Positions 25,416 through 35,614 of a stretch of DNA of 64,000 nt are shown one piece after another. The notes under the pieces are model-generated. The model had not been told where the DNA came from, searched no databases, and saw only the letters and a list, made by a program, of their open reading frames with translations. The translations under genes were made by a program, and so were the position numbers. Source of the stretch: Bacillus altitudinis 41KF2b (GTDB taxonomy: Bacteria > Bacillota > Bacilli > Bacillales > Bacillaceae); assembly GCF_000691145.1 (NCBI RefSeq), contig NZ_ASJC01000002.1:248001-312000 (forward strand). The letters run 5' to 3'. The number at the start of each line of letters is the position of its first letter. Positions within the stretch are counted from its first letter, which is position 1.

Positions 25416-25452
25416 AAAAGAAAAAGATGACGGTCCGTCATCTTTTTCTTTT
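25416..25452. terminator. bidirectional terminator between the 25169 gene and hsdR
   Basis: An 18-bp near-perfect palindrome: AAAAGAAAAAGATGACGG then its complement, giving T-rich tails in both directions between convergent genes. Confidence 0.9.
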
Positions 25453-25482
25453 AGGACTTATACTGATATTTCGATAGAATTA

Positions 25483-28473
25483 TCATCGATTCACTTCTCC
25501 ATATACCTCATTCAACATGTCTTCCATAATATAAGACTTAAATTCATCGTTTTCTAAAATTTTCATAAAGAATTCCTGATTGCTACTCATTCTGTCAATA
25601 ACAAAATTCATAAATGTTTTTTCAAAAGCAAATTTGAAGTTTTCTTTTGTATTGTTTTTCGCTTTCTGACGAAGATCATCATCATTCAACATATCCTCTT
25701 TCACTTGTTCACGAGAAAGAAAATCTGTTTCTGTAAATGTTGTACCAAAGCGCTCATTTAACTTTTCTAACACGCTTGATAATCGCACCTTCTCATCTTC
25801 AGCTACACCACCAGCACCATGCTTCTGTGGATCAAGTTCAATGCCACCCGTTTTTTCCAACTCGATGCTTCCTTCGAATACCTTTTGATTTCGATAGTAT
25901 TCAAGTGCGATATCATCAGCTAAATAAACGTCCTTATCACCAGTTGTACGAGGTAGTTTGCGCAACATGTATGTTAAATAAATATATTGCTTGTGTAAGC
26001 TTAGATCAATAAACGTTACAACTTGTAGCACAAAACTATAAGTACGAATAAATTTTGTTGCGGCTTGTTTAAAATCAAACTGTTCTTCTTCTGAAAGCTT
26101 TTTATATCGCTCTACACCTTTGTCAAGAATTGCATTTAACTCTGTTTGCGCCTTAGTTGACTTTTTCATTCCGTCTGTTACTTCAAGTTCATTAACCCTT
26201 TGCACCTCATCTTCTTTAAATACTTGATGAGGCTCGATGTCAGCCTGCATATCATAAAGGATATTTGGGTCCGTAATTTCAGATAGACTTGTTGATTCGT
26301 AATATGGTTGGAACGAAGCTTTCATAATCTCTGGTTCATTTACAAAATCGAGTACGAATGTGTCCTCTTTACCTGGGCAAGTACGATTTAAACGAGATAG
26401 AGTTTGCACCGCTTTAATACCACTTAATGGCTTATCTACATACATCGTATGCAACAGTGGTTCATCAAATCCCGTTTGATATTTCTCAGCTACAAGCAAT
26501 ACTTTGAATTCATCTGAATTGATTTTATCAGGTAGCTCTTTTTCAGAGAAACTGTTCATGTCCGGCTCCGTATAATCTATTCCACCGTCTTTTACAGTAC
26601 CTGAAAATGCCACAACTGTTTTTAAATCGTGATATCCCTTTTCATGAATATACTTATCAAAAGCAATTTTATAACGTACTGCATGTAAACGGCTTGCTGT
26701 CACGACCATTGCCTTGGCACGTCCACCAATTTTCCGCTGTACAAAATTCCGGTAATGTTCAATGATAATTTCTGTTTTTTGTTCAATGCTGTGCGGATGC
26801 AATGAAACGTATTGAGCAAGTTTTTTGGTGGCTTGCTTCTTTGATACTTCAGGATCGTCATCGACTGTCTTAGCAATTTTCCAGAACGTTTTATACGTCG
26901 TGTAATTTTCAAGTACATCTAAAATAAACCCTTCTTCAATTGCTTGACGCATTGTGTATTGATGAAAGGCCTCTGGCTTACCATCAATACCAACCGTACC
27001 AAACTTTTCTAACGTCTTGGGCTTTGGAGTCGCTGTAAATGCAAAAAACGATACGTTATCCTGTTTCCCACTTTTCAAAATGGCCTCTACAATTTTCTCG
27101 TCTACATCAACTAAGTTTTCTTCGGCAATGCGGTCTTCCTCATATGCTGCTTCTAACGTCTTATCTGATAGAACATTTGTTAACGCAGTAGATGCTTTAC
27201 CACCTTGAGATGAGTGCGCTTCGTCGATAATAACTGCATATTTTTTTCGTTCTAGACCCGCTACTTTTTCCAAAATAAACGGGAACTTTTGGAGCGTTGT
27301 AATAATAATACGTGTTTCACTATTTATAGCACGTGCTAATTGCTCTGAGTTTTTATCGACTGGTTCGACCATTCCTGCTTTATGTTCTAACTGATACACT
27401 GCGTCTTGCAATTGCTTATCTAACACTCGGCGATCGGTAATCACGATGACACTACTAAAGATCGATTCATTTTCCTCGTTATGTAGCTTCGCTAAACGGT
27501 GTGCAAGCCATGAGATCGAGTTAGTCTTACCAGATCCCGCAGAGTGCTGAATTAAATAATTATGACCGACAAGCTTTTGTGCAACATCTGCTTCTAACTT
27601 ACGTACAACATCAAGCTGATGGAAACGAGGGAAAATGAGCATTTGACGTTCACCTATTGTTTCACCGTTTGAATCTTTAATGTCGTCTTTCTTAATAAAG
27701 ATGAAACGATATATAATATCGAGTAAGCTATCAGGAACTAAAATGTCTTCCCATAAATAATGAGTTCGATAGTTGTCACCGTAAGTTAACGGATTGCCTT
27801 TCCCACCATTATTGCCTTTGTTAAATGGGAGGAAGTACGTTTTGCTATTATCAAGCTTTGTTGTCATAAACACTTCATCTGGGTCAACGGCAAAGTAAAC
27901 AGCAACACGCTCATTAAATTTAAATAGCTGCTCACGTGGATCCCGATCATTCTTTAATTGTTTCATCGCATCTTCAACTGTTTGATTTGTTAATGGATTT
28001 TTCAACTCCATCACTACAAGTGGTAAACCGTTTAAAAACAGCACCATATCTAAGCTATTGTTATGTTTATCACTGTAAAACACTTGGCGAGCAACATTAA
28101 AACGGTTCTTCCTATACTGCTCATTTAATGTTTTATTCATATCGGTCGGTGGCTGTTTATACGCAAGTTGTAATGTGACACCACGGTCTTTAATCCCTTT
28201 ACGTAAACATTCAATCAAACCTTGTTTATGTAGCTGACCTTTAATGCGCTTTAACACTTGTTCTTGATAAGTAGGACCATACGATTTTTCTAACGTACGC
28301 ATCCGCTTTTCCTGCGTATCTTCTAAAAAAGCAAATAGCTCTTCTACGTCGATTGCATGCTGCTTGAAAGAGCTACTTGCCTCACCTTCTAACACACGCT
28401 TTCTATAGCCATTCGCGATTAACGCTAATTCGATATTCGTCTCAAAACCTGTCTCTGTCGTATCGATCGCCAT
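25483..28473 (-). CDS. hsdR: type I restriction enzyme, R (translocase/endonuclease) subunit
   Basis: About 996 aa. The nuclease domain is at the N-terminus (Asp144 in LDMVLFLNGLPLVVMELK, with Glu158-Leu-Lys160 completing the PD-(D/E)xK site). Then come superfamily-2 helicase motifs: Walker A HSAGSGKT (~312-319), DEAH at ~419-422, FTATPKPKT, and the late motif LSRLNRTCPGKEDT. A helical C-terminal region binds the M/S complex. An ATG at 28479 directly follows the hsdS stop, but GAGGTG is correctly placed for the ATG at 28473. All catalytic motifs appear intact. Last gene of hsdM-hsdS-hsdR. Confidence 0.95.
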   Translation of the reverse strand: MAIDTTETGFETNIELALIANGYRKRVLEGEASSSFKQHAIDVEELFAFLEDTQEKRMRTLEKSYGPTYQEQVLKRIKGQLHKQGLIECLRKGIKDRGVTLQLAYKQPPTDMNKTLNEQYRKNRFNVARQVFYSDKHNNSLDMVLFLNGLPLVVMELKNPLTNQTVEDAMKQLKNDRDPREQLFKFNERVAVYFAVDPDEVFMTTKLDNSKTYFLPFNKGNNGGKGNPLTYGDNYRTHYLWEDILVPDSLLDIIYRFIFIKKDDIKDSNGETIGERQMLIFPRFHQLDVVRKLEADVAQKLVGHNYLIQHSAGSGKTNSISWLAHRLAKLHNEENESIFSSVIVITDRRVLDKQLQDAVYQLEHKAGMVEPVDKNSEQLARAINSETRIIITTLQKFPFILEKVAGLERKKYAVIIDEAHSSQGGKASTALTNVLSDKTLEAAYEEDRIAEENLVDVDEKIVEAILKSGKQDNVSFFAFTATPKPKTLEKFGTVGIDGKPEAFHQYTMRQAIEEGFILDVLENYTTYKTFWKIAKTVDDDPEVSKKQATKKLAQYVSLHPHSIEQKTEIIIEHYRNFVQRKIGGRAKAMVVTASRLHAVRYKIAFDKYIHEKGYHDLKTVVAFSGTVKDGGIDYTEPDMNSFSEKELPDKINSDEFKVLLVAEKYQTGFDEPLLHTMYVDKPLSGIKAVQTLSRLNRTCPGKEDTFVLDFVNEPEIMKASFQPYYESTSLSEITDPNILYDMQADIEPHQVFKEDEVQRVNELEVTDGMKKSTKAQTELNAILDKGVERYKKLSEEEQFDFKQAATKFIRTYSFVLQVVTFIDLSLHKQYIYLTYMLRKLPRTTGDKDVYLADDIALEYYRNQKVFEGSIELEKTGGIELDPQKHGAGGVAEDEKVRLSSVLEKLNERFGTTFTETDFLSREQVKEDMLNDDDLRQKAKNNTKENFKFAFEKTFMNFVIDRMSSNQEFFMKILENDEFKSYIMEDMLNEVYGEVNR

Positions 28474-28479
28474 TACCAT

Positions 28480-29832
28480 TCACCTCACTTCATCAAGTTC
28501 CATATCACGTACGTCGATTTTGCCTGTTACTGCTTCGTAAATAAGAGCTTGGCGGTATTCTTTTAGTTTTTCAATTTGTTCTTTTATTTTAGACATAACA
28601 TCATAGATAGTTTTCAGTTTATTAAATACCCAGTCATTTATTTCACGTTGCTCCTCTATAGTGGGAGGCATAGCAAACTTAAGTTCTTTTACTTGTACAA
28701 AATTCAGCCCTTCTCTAGAACTACCATTTTGCGCAAACCATATTTGCTGATGAATAACATCTGAAGCCATTAACATATTAAAATAATATGGATACATCTT
28801 TTTTTGGTTTAAACGGATAATACAAACGTGCTGATTAACATTTGCTCGTCCGAAATCTTTAGGGACAATCGCTGTTCGACCGATAGAAGCACCTGTAATA
28901 TTTAATAAAATATCTAATGGTTGGACTTGCGAAGATTTCATTTCAGCATTTGTATCTTCTGAAATAAATGCTAAGTCTTTTAAACGTATTCCATCAAAAT
29001 GAACATTTAAGCTTCGTAAAAAAGGCACGCCTTCATCTAAGTATACTTCTGATCCGCCTGAGGGAGTTTTTCCACTTCCTACATGAGTAGCAAAATGTTT
29101 AATTTTTTTAACTTTCCAATGCTCAGGAATCTCACCAATCCACTCAACACCTGAATCTTTCATTTTCACATTCGGATTTAAACCTTTTGTAACAGCTTCT
29201 GTGATGATTGATTGGCGTTGTTGTTGTAACAACATAATAAGATTTTCTTTCTTCTTAATTAGCTTATCTATTAATAGATCCTTTTCTTTTAAGTATCTCG
29301 TAATTTTATTCTGTAATTCTATTGGTGGAATTAATAATTGGATATTTTGAATATCACCTTTAGAAATACCAAACCTTGTAACTCCTTTAGCACTTATCCA
29401 AAAATGTTCTTTAAATCCATACGAATAAAGTAAATAATACAAATATAACCCTGTAACAACATTAACGTTTGGTCTGATTAAAGCTAGATGATAACCACAC
29501 ACAACTTCAGGCATGTCTTCTTTAACCCAAGTCGGAATTCCAATATCTGACGGAGATTCTGAATCTTTAGTGAGAATCACATCGTCTTTTTTTAATGTTA
29601 ATTTTCTTATCTGTTCATCACTTGCTGTAGCAATCATAAAATCTATTTTATCTGAAATAGTATGATTATAATAAACATCTACATAGTTACAAAGTTTGAC
29701 TACTTTCTCACCGTCATGACTTTTTTTATCTACATTACTTAAATTAACTTTGGAAATTTCCTTCAACCTATGGGTTTTCCAACCATCTGGTAATACTCTT
29801 AAAAAAGGAATTTTTTCATTTATTGAATTCAT
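28480..29832 (-). CDS. hsdS: type I restriction-modification specificity subunit
   Basis: 450 aa. Two target-recognition domains (about 10-150 and 225-370), each ending in a conserved helical spacer: LIPPIELQNKITRYLKEK followed by a long coiled region, and MPPTIEEQREINDWVFNK near the C-terminus. The linker DSGVEWIGEIPEHWKVKKI marks the start of the second half. Recognises a bipartite DNA site that cannot be read from the sequence. The start overlaps the hsdM stop by 4 bases (ATGA). This is the most AT-rich gene of the island. Confidence 0.94.
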   Translation of the reverse strand: MNSINEKIPFLRVLPDGWKTHRLKEISKVNLSNVDKKSHDGEKVVKLCNYVDVYYNHTISDKIDFMIATASDEQIRKLTLKKDDVILTKDSESPSDIGIPTWVKEDMPEVVCGYHLALIRPNVNVVTGLYLYYLLYSYGFKEHFWISAKGVTRFGISKGDIQNIQLLIPPIELQNKITRYLKEKDLLIDKLIKKKENLIMLLQQQRQSIITEAVTKGLNPNVKMKDSGVEWIGEIPEHWKVKKIKHFATHVGSGKTPSGGSEVYLDEGVPFLRSLNVHFDGIRLKDLAFISEDTNAEMKSSQVQPLDILLNITGASIGRTAIVPKDFGRANVNQHVCIIRLNQKKMYPYYFNMLMASDVIHQQIWFAQNGSSREGLNFVQVKELKFAMPPTIEEQREINDWVFNKLKTIYDVMSKIKEQIEKLKEYRQALIYEAVTGKIDVRDMELDEVR

Positions 29833-31841
29833 CCCATCACCTTCTTCAATTGTTCAGCAATTTCCGCTTCTAATGCACGAATCTCAGCCATAATTTCAGT
29901 TGAACTGCGTAATGCTGTGTATTTGTAGAATTGGCGAGTGAATGGAATTTCGTAGCCGATCTTTGTTTTTGATTCATCAATCCATGCATCTGGTACATGT
30001 GGTAATACTTCACGTGCAAAATAGTCATGAATGTTCTCTTTTAAAGGTACATTTTCAGTATCACGTAAATCTGTATCTGGTTCGATGTCTGTTTTATTTT
30101 TCATGCATACATCGGCTGTTTCATCTTTTTCAGAAAGACCCGCTAAAATTGCTTTTAATACAGGAGCGCCGATAGTTATACCCGCCTGCTTCAATGCATC
30201 TTTTAGTACTTTCGTGAACTCATCACGATTTTTATATACTGTATCGCTTTCTAACGTGCGTAACACATATAAAATTTGCGTTTGCAGCTTTTTACCTTCT
30301 TCAATTTCAAAATGACCTGCATCGCCTTTTTTCTTCGATATCGCTAAGTTCTCAAAGGCTTTTTGCTCTACAACACGTGCCAAGCGCTCTTCATTTACTT
30401 GGAAGTTTAAACGTAATGGACGTTCTACTGTAATTTTCGAATAACCAAAGTCTTCATTCTCAAAAATCTTCACGTACTCGTTTGGCTGTGCATCGCCGTA
30501 TAAACGAACAATCTCATTCATTTGCTCTTCTGTAATTTCGTTACGCTTGCTCCCCATCGACTTTTTCATTTTTTTCGAGAAGTCTACGGCATTGACTAAC
30601 CGTACTTTCCCTTTATAAAGAGGTGCTTTATTGTTTGTTAAAATCCAAATGTACGTTGCAATGCCTGTGTTGTAGAAAAGATCGTTCGGCAATGCGACAA
30701 TACCTTCTACTAAATCGTTTTCAAGCACATACCTTCGAATTTCACTTTCACCAGAACCTGCATCACCTGTAAATAACGGCGAACCATTCATAATAATGGC
30801 TAACCGAGAGCCTTGTGGATTTTCTGCTGTGACTGGTTTCATTTTTGAGATTAAGTGCATGAGAAATAATAGCTGCCCGTCACTTGTACGCGGCGTACCA
30901 GGGCCAAAGCGACCATCAAAACCTTGTTTCTCATGTTCATTTTTAATTGCCTTTTCATACGATTTCCAGTCCACTCCGTAAGGTGGATTTGAAATTAAGT
31001 AATCGAATGTATCATTTGGGAATTGATCGTTTGATAACGTGTTTCCTAAACGAATGTTACGTGCATCTTCACCTTTAATAAGTAAGTCTGCCTTGCAAAT
31101 CGCATAGGATTCTGGATTAATCTCTTGTCCGAAAAATTCTAAATGTGCTGTTGGATTTTGATTTAGTAAATACTCTTGAGCAACTGAACCCATTCCACCT
31201 GTGCCAGCTGCACAGTCATACAATGTTTGTGTTAAACCTGGCTTCGTTAAAATACTCGCATCATCATGTAAAAATAACAAATGTGTCATTAAACGAATAA
31301 CTTCACGTGGCGTGTAATGATCCCCTGCTTCTGCATACTCATTGAAACGACGAATTAGTTCCTCAAATACATAACCCATCTCAATGTTTGAAACTGTTTC
31401 TGGATGTAAATCGATTTTACTAAAGCGTTTAATCGTTAAGTATAATAAGTCATTTTGATCAAGTTTATCGATTTGACGATCGAAGTCGAAGTGCTCCATG
31501 ATATCACGAGCCACTTTTGAGAAACCATTTATATAGTCACGTAAGTTATCAGCGATATTATCAGCATCTGTTAATAGCTTTTTAAAATTGTATTCACTTA
31601 TGTTGTGAAAGTTTTGCTTAGAAACACGATTTAAAATCTGCTCACGTGCTTCATCTGTCATATTTGGATACTGCTTTGCTTTCACTAACACTTCTTCTTT
31701 TGTGCTTTCTAATACGCAGTCAAAACGGCGTAATACAGCTAATGGCAAAATAATTTCACCGTAATCTTCTGGCTTATATGGCCCACGTAAAATCTCTGCA
31801 ATTGACCAAATGAAGCTCACTTTATCTTGGAAGTTGATCAT
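29829..31841 (-). CDS. hsdM: type I restriction-modification methyltransferase (N6-adenine)
   Basis: 670 aa, longer than many HsdM proteins (around 500-550). N-terminal helical domain, then the SAM-binding motif I DCAAGTGGMGS (~209-219), HYTPREVIRLM before it, and catalytic motif IV NPPY (~285-288). The C-terminal third contains a charged extension (residues ~490-670, including TDIEPDTDLRDTE) of the kind that contacts HsdS/HsdR. First gene of the operon; no separate regulator or anti-restriction gene is seen. The gene begins about 260 bases from the 3' end of ssrA. Confidence 0.94.
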   Translation of the reverse strand: MINFQDKVSFIWSIAEILRGPYKPEDYGEIILPLAVLRRFDCVLESTKEEVLVKAKQYPNMTDEAREQILNRVSKQNFHNISEYNFKKLLTDADNIADNLRDYINGFSKVARDIMEHFDFDRQIDKLDQNDLLYLTIKRFSKIDLHPETVSNIEMGYVFEELIRRFNEYAEAGDHYTPREVIRLMTHLLFLHDDASILTKPGLTQTLYDCAAGTGGMGSVAQEYLLNQNPTAHLEFFGQEINPESYAICKADLLIKGEDARNIRLGNTLSNDQFPNDTFDYLISNPPYGVDWKSYEKAIKNEHEKQGFDGRFGPGTPRTSDGQLLFLMHLISKMKPVTAENPQGSRLAIIMNGSPLFTGDAGSGESEIRRYVLENDLVEGIVALPNDLFYNTGIATYIWILTNNKAPLYKGKVRLVNAVDFSKKMKKSMGSKRNEITEEQMNEIVRLYGDAQPNEYVKIFENEDFGYSKITVERPLRLNFQVNEERLARVVEQKAFENLAISKKKGDAGHFEIEEGKKLQTQILYVLRTLESDTVYKNRDEFTKVLKDALKQAGITIGAPVLKAILAGLSEKDETADVCMKNKTDIEPDTDLRDTENVPLKENIHDYFAREVLPHVPDAWIDESKTKIGYEIPFTRQFYKYTALRSSTEIMAEIRALEAEIAEQLKKVMG

Positions 31842-32037
31842 GTTATGTACCTCATTCTAAATTTATTTTCCCGACAATAACCTTGTAAATATAATGCAAT
31901 ATTACATTCAATTATAAATGTTCCAACAACAAAACGTAACTGCAAAAAATAGAAACTTTAACCAAAGACATTGGAATTGGTAACTCTTCAGGCCAACCTG
32001 ATATAAAGTTGTAAATTTTATTAATCACCGACAATAG

Positions 32038-32072
32038 AAAAAAGCCAAAACCCTTGATATGAAAGGACTTTG
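32038..32072 (-). terminator. terminator of ssrA
   Basis: Minus strand CAAAGTCCTT / AAGGGTTTTG (10 bp with two G-U pairs, 7-base loop) followed by GGC and six T, about 30 bases past the mature tmRNA end. The rest of 31842-32037 holds only the hsdM upstream region; no site could be fixed. Confidence 0.65.
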
Positions 32073-32103
32073 ACCTCATTGATTTCCTTCGAAATCATAT
32101 GTA

Positions 32104-32464
32104 TGGAGACGGTGGGAGTCGAACCCACGTCCAGAGACATCGATTACTTAAGCGTCTACGAGCGTAGTCAACATATTTACGTGTTCACTCATCCTCATGC
32201 CTGCTGACGGGCGCTTGGAGAGCTAGTCTGATGGATCTCTTCTTACGTCCTCAGACGAAAACGTAAGCGTAGCCTACTTCATTGGGCTCCTCACAGACAC
32301 ATAGGCGATGTCAGGAAGAGCTCGCTGCGCTTATTAGGCAGCTAGTGCTAAGTTTTGGTTAAAACTTTTAGTTTTGCCAGTTACATTTAGGTGCGTGTTA
32401 ACGAGATCGCCTCTCGGCTCGCAGCCTAAGCTCGAACCATCCCTGTCGAATCCGTAACGTCCCC
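32104..32464 (-). ncRNA. ssrA: transfer-messenger RNA (tmRNA)
   Basis: Rescues stalled ribosomes together with SmpB. The 5' end GGGGACGTTACGGATTCGAC (from 32464) and 3' end GGTTCGACTCCCACCGTCTCC with discriminator A (32104) form the tRNA-like acceptor and T arm; CCA is not encoded. The tag reading frame, opening at about 32389 on the minus strand, encodes GKTKSFNQNLALAA and two stops (TAATAA), preceded in the tag by the charged Ala. The last residues ALAA are the ClpXP signal. The tag resembles the B. subtilis one but has Lys for Asn and Leu for Val. Confidence 0.96.
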
Positions 32465-32524
32465 TTGTAAAAGGGATATACGGGATGGAAACGTTCTTTC
32501 GCTTAACTGCTTCCGTATATGACT

Positions 32525-32552
32525 ATTATAACAATCTCATCGCTCGAAACAA
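32525..32552 (-). promoter_or_regulatory. promoter of ssrA
   Basis: Minus strand TTGTTT (32547-32552), 16-base spacer, TATAAT (32525-32530), about 60 bases before the mature 5' end, leaving a leader to be removed by RNase P. Confidence 0.65.
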
Positions 32553-32645
32553 CTGGTGGTTTCTGTAAAAAAACGACGATGATTGTTTACTGCATAACAT
32601 ATTGTAGCATAATGCTTCCGCTCTCAGCAAGCCATCTGCATGCGT

Positions 32646-33116
32646 CTAGAATTGCTTTTGCCGGTCACGGAAAGCTCGCTCGATTTCACGTTTCGCATCT
32701 TTTTTCTTCAGATCTTCACGTTTATCGTATTTCTTCTTCCCTTTACCGACTCCAATTAGCACTTTGGCAAAGCCATTTTTCAAATAGAGTTTAATGGGAA
32801 CAAGTGAGTAGCCCTCTTCCTTTGTCGCACCAATCAATTTACTGATTTGTTTGCGGTGGAGCAGCAGCTTTCTCGTTCTGAGCGGATCATGGTTATAACG
32901 GTTCCCCTGCTCGTATGGGCTCACGTGCATATTGTGAAGAAAAACTTCTCCTCGTTCGATTTTGGCAAAGGAATCTTTTAAATTCACTTTTCCTGCTCGA
33001 ATGGATTTGATTTCAGTTCCTTGTAATACAAGGCCGGCTTCGTATGTTTCTTCTATAAAATAATCATGATTGGCTTTTTTGTTTTGGGAAACAACCTTTC
33101 CCTCTCCCTTTGGCAT
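32646..33116 (-). CDS. smpB: SsrA-binding protein SmpB
   Basis: 156-aa OB-fold protein that binds the tRNA-like part of tmRNA and acts in the A site. Typical sequence: [23 protein letters not shown], the basic patch and the C-terminal tail [24 protein letters not shown]. The start is the ATG at 33116 behind AAGGAGGG; the longer frame to 33221 is an artefact. Neighbour of ssrA and rnr, as in B. subtilis. Confidence 0.96.
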   Translation of the reverse strand: MPKGEGKVVSQNKKANHDYFIEETYEAGLVLQGTEIKSIRAGKVNLKDSFAKIERGEVFLHNMHVSPYEQGNRYNHDPLRTRKLLLHRKQISKLIGATKEEGYSLVPIKLYLKNGFAKVLIGVGKGKKKYDKREDLKKKDAKREIERAFRDRQKQF

Positions 33117-33212
33117 TGGCGTACACCCTCCTTTTGGCACAGACACGGTCAAAATCGTACGGATTATTTTATCAAACAATCCAGCTTTCGACAATGCTGC
33201 TGCCACGTGGTC

Positions 33213-33244
33213 AAAAAGCAAATAGAGCGTGATGCCCTATTTGC
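33213..33244 (-). terminator. terminator between rnr and smpB
   Basis: GCAAATAGGGC / GCTCTATTTGC (one G-U) with a 5-base loop, then five T on the minus strand. It separates smpB from the secG-est-rnr genes; some read-through is possible. Confidence 0.75.
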
Positions 33245-33255
33245 TTTTTGTCACG

Positions 33256-35595
33256 TTACTTTTTCTTTTTGCGCTTTTGTTTCGGTGCGTTATCAAATAC
33301 GCGTTTTTTCTTTTTCTTCTTTTTACGACCTGTAAACCAGTCGCCGCCTTTATCCTCTTTGCCTTTTTCCCCAGAGGCCTTTTGACCTCCGCGTCCTTTT
33401 TTGGCTGGTGGATCTGTCCGTTTTTTGAACTTGAAGTCTTTTGGTGATTTACGGCGAGTGCCTTTCATCCCGACGATTTCAAAATCAATGGAATGCTCAT
33501 CTTTATTTACACTCACCACTTTGACAGTAATTTCGTCACCGATGCGATATACATTCCCTGTCCGCTCACCGATCATGGCAAAGTGCTGTTCATCAAAACG
33601 ATAGTAATCGTCTGTCATGTAGCTTACATGGACAAGACCTTCTATCGTATTCGGCAGTTCAACGAATAGTCCGAAATTCGTGACGGAACTAATCATACCA
33701 TCAAACTCTTCACCGATTTTATCAAGCATAAACTCTGCCTTTTTCAGGTCATCTGTTTCGCGCTCAGCATCAACAGAGCGGCGCTCCATTGTAGATGCAT
33801 GATCTGCGATTTCTGGCAGCAGTTGTCCCCATTTTTCAAGGGTCGCTTCGTCTGTCTTTTTCTCTATTAAATAGGTTCTGATCAGCCTATGCACGATTAA
33901 ATCCGGGTAACGGCGGATCGGCGATGTGAAGTGTGTATAAAATTCGGTAGATAATCCAAAATGTCCAATGCTTTCTGGATCATACTTCGCCTGTTTCATT
34001 GAGCGAAGCATCACAGTTTGAATGACGACTTCTTCCGGCTGATCACGGACGGCATCAAGTACACTTTGAAGAGCACGCGGGTGAATATTCGTTGACGTCC
34101 CTTTCACAATGTAACCAAATGTCGTCACGAACTCTAAAAAGCGCTGAAGTTTCTCAGGATTTGGTTCTTCGTGAATTCGGTAAATGAACGGAACATTCAT
34201 CCAGTGGAAATGCTCGGCAACTGTTTCGTTTGCCACCAGCATGAATTCTTCAATTAATTTTTCGGCAACAGAACGCTCACGAATAACTACGTCTTTCGCT
34301 GCGCCTTCATCATCTACAAGCACTTTTGCTTCCTTGAAGTCAAAGTCGACTGCTCCACGCTCCATTCGCTTGTCACGCAGAATTTCTGCAAGCTTCTCCA
34401 TCTCTTGGAACATTGGTACTAACGGCTCGTATTTGTCTAAAAGCTCTTCATCTTGGTCAACTAAAATCTTATTCACATCGGAATAGGTCATTCTTTCCGT
34501 CGTTTTGATCACACTTTGGAAAATTTCGTGTTTGACGACTTTCCCACTTCGATCAATGATCATTTCACAAGAGAGTGTGAGACGATCTACCTTCGGATTC
34601 AATGAGCAAATGCCATTTGACAGGCGATGAGGAATCATTGGAATAACGCGGTCTACAAGATACACACTCGTTCCGCGCTCATAGGCTTCCTGATCAATTG
34701 GAGAGTTTTCCGTTACATAATGAGAGACATCCGCAATATGCACACCTAGTTTGTATTTACCATCATCCAGCTTTTGCACAGTAACCGCATCGTCCAAGTC
34801 CTTTGCATCTGCACCATCAATGGTCACAATCGTTTCGTTGCGCAGATCACGCCTGCCCTCTAAGTCTTTTTCATCGATCGTTTCAGGTGTGTCTACTGCC
34901 TGCTGGAGCGCTTCTTCCGGAAACTCACCTGGTAGCCCGTGTTTATGAATAATCGACAAAATATCGATGCCAGGGTCATTTTTGTGACCAAGGATTTCAG
35001 TCACTTCACCTTCTGCGCTCATTCTACCTTCTGGATAGCTTGTCAGCGTGACAACGACTTTATGACCTTCAACCGCTCCGTTTTTAGCGGATTTCGGAAT
35101 GAAGATATCGTTTGTGATTTTTTTATCATCAGGAATGACAAAACCAAAGCTTTTCGTTTCTGTATAGGTACCGACAACCGTCTGAGTATTACGCTCCAGA
35201 ATACGGATGACCGTTCCTTCTTTTTTGGTGCCATTTGATTTGTGGCTGACACGAACCATCACGGTGTCACCATTCATTGCTGTGCCTAGCTCATTTGGCG
35301 GAATGAAAATATCATCCTGTCCAAACTCTTCTGGTGTCACAAATGCAAATCCTTTTGCATGCGCAGACAGCTTCCCTTTGACCAAGTTCATTTTTTCCGG
35401 TACACCATAGCGGTCGCTGCGGGTACGGACGATCAGTCCCTGATCCTCTAATATCACAAGTGCTTTGACGAGCTCTTTATAATCATCTGGATTGGTAATT
35501 TCCATCATGACTTCTAATTCCTGTACCGTTAATGGTTTGTACGCCTCTTCTTGCATAAACGCAAGTAATTCATCCATAAATTCTTCTTTTTGCAC
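33256..35595 (-). CDS. rnr: ribonuclease R
   Basis: 3'-5' exoribonuclease (779 aa) that degrades structured RNA and takes part in trans-translation quality control. Order: N-terminal helix-turn-helix, two cold-shock domains, RNB catalytic domain with the metal-binding [14 protein letters not shown], then an S1 domain ([19 protein letters not shown]) and a very basic tail ([21 protein letters not shown] region). GTG start at 35595 behind AGGGGG, matching the B. subtilis N-terminus. Confidence 0.95.
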   Translation of the reverse strand: MQKEEFMDELLAFMQEEAYKPLTVQELEVMMEITNPDDYKELVKALVILEDQGLIVRTRSDRYGVPEKMNLVKGKLSAHAKGFAFVTPEEFGQDDIFIPPNELGTAMNGDTVMVRVSHKSNGTKKEGTVIRILERNTQTVVGTYTETKSFGFVIPDDKKITNDIFIPKSAKNGAVEGHKVVVTLTSYPEGRMSAEGEVTEILGHKNDPGIDILSIIHKHGLPGEFPEEALQQAVDTPETIDEKDLEGRRDLRNETIVTIDGADAKDLDDAVTVQKLDDGKYKLGVHIADVSHYVTENSPIDQEAYERGTSVYLVDRVIPMIPHRLSNGICSLNPKVDRLTLSCEMIIDRSGKVVKHEIFQSVIKTTERMTYSDVNKILVDQDEELLDKYEPLVPMFQEMEKLAEILRDKRMERGAVDFDFKEAKVLVDDEGAAKDVVIRERSVAEKLIEEFMLVANETVAEHFHWMNVPFIYRIHEEPNPEKLQRFLEFVTTFGYIVKGTSTNIHPRALQSVLDAVRDQPEEVVIQTVMLRSMKQAKYDPESIGHFGLSTEFYTHFTSPIRRYPDLIVHRLIRTYLIEKKTDEATLEKWGQLLPEIADHASTMERRSVDAERETDDLKKAEFMLDKIGEEFDGMISSVTNFGLFVELPNTIEGLVHVSYMTDDYYRFDEQHFAMIGERTGNVYRIGDEITVKVVSVNKDEHSIDFEIVGMKGTRRKSPKDFKFKKRTDPPAKKGRGGQKASGEKGKEDKGGDWFTGRKKKKKKKRVFDNAPKQKRKKKK

Positions 35596-35614
35596 ACTCT
35601 AACCCCCTATATAT

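Noticed and set aside
32104-32140. Search for a direct repeat of the ssrA 3' end at the left border of the island (24100-25480)
   Set aside because: No matching stretch of useful length was seen, so no attachment sites are annotated.
33117-33221. N-terminal extension of smpB
   Set aside because: AAGGAGGG lies immediately before the ATG at 33116 and the upstream codons cross the rnr-smpB spacer.
33218-33350. Poly-Lys stretches at the rnr end as low-complexity expansion
   Set aside because: A basic tail of this kind is normal for Bacillus RNase R.
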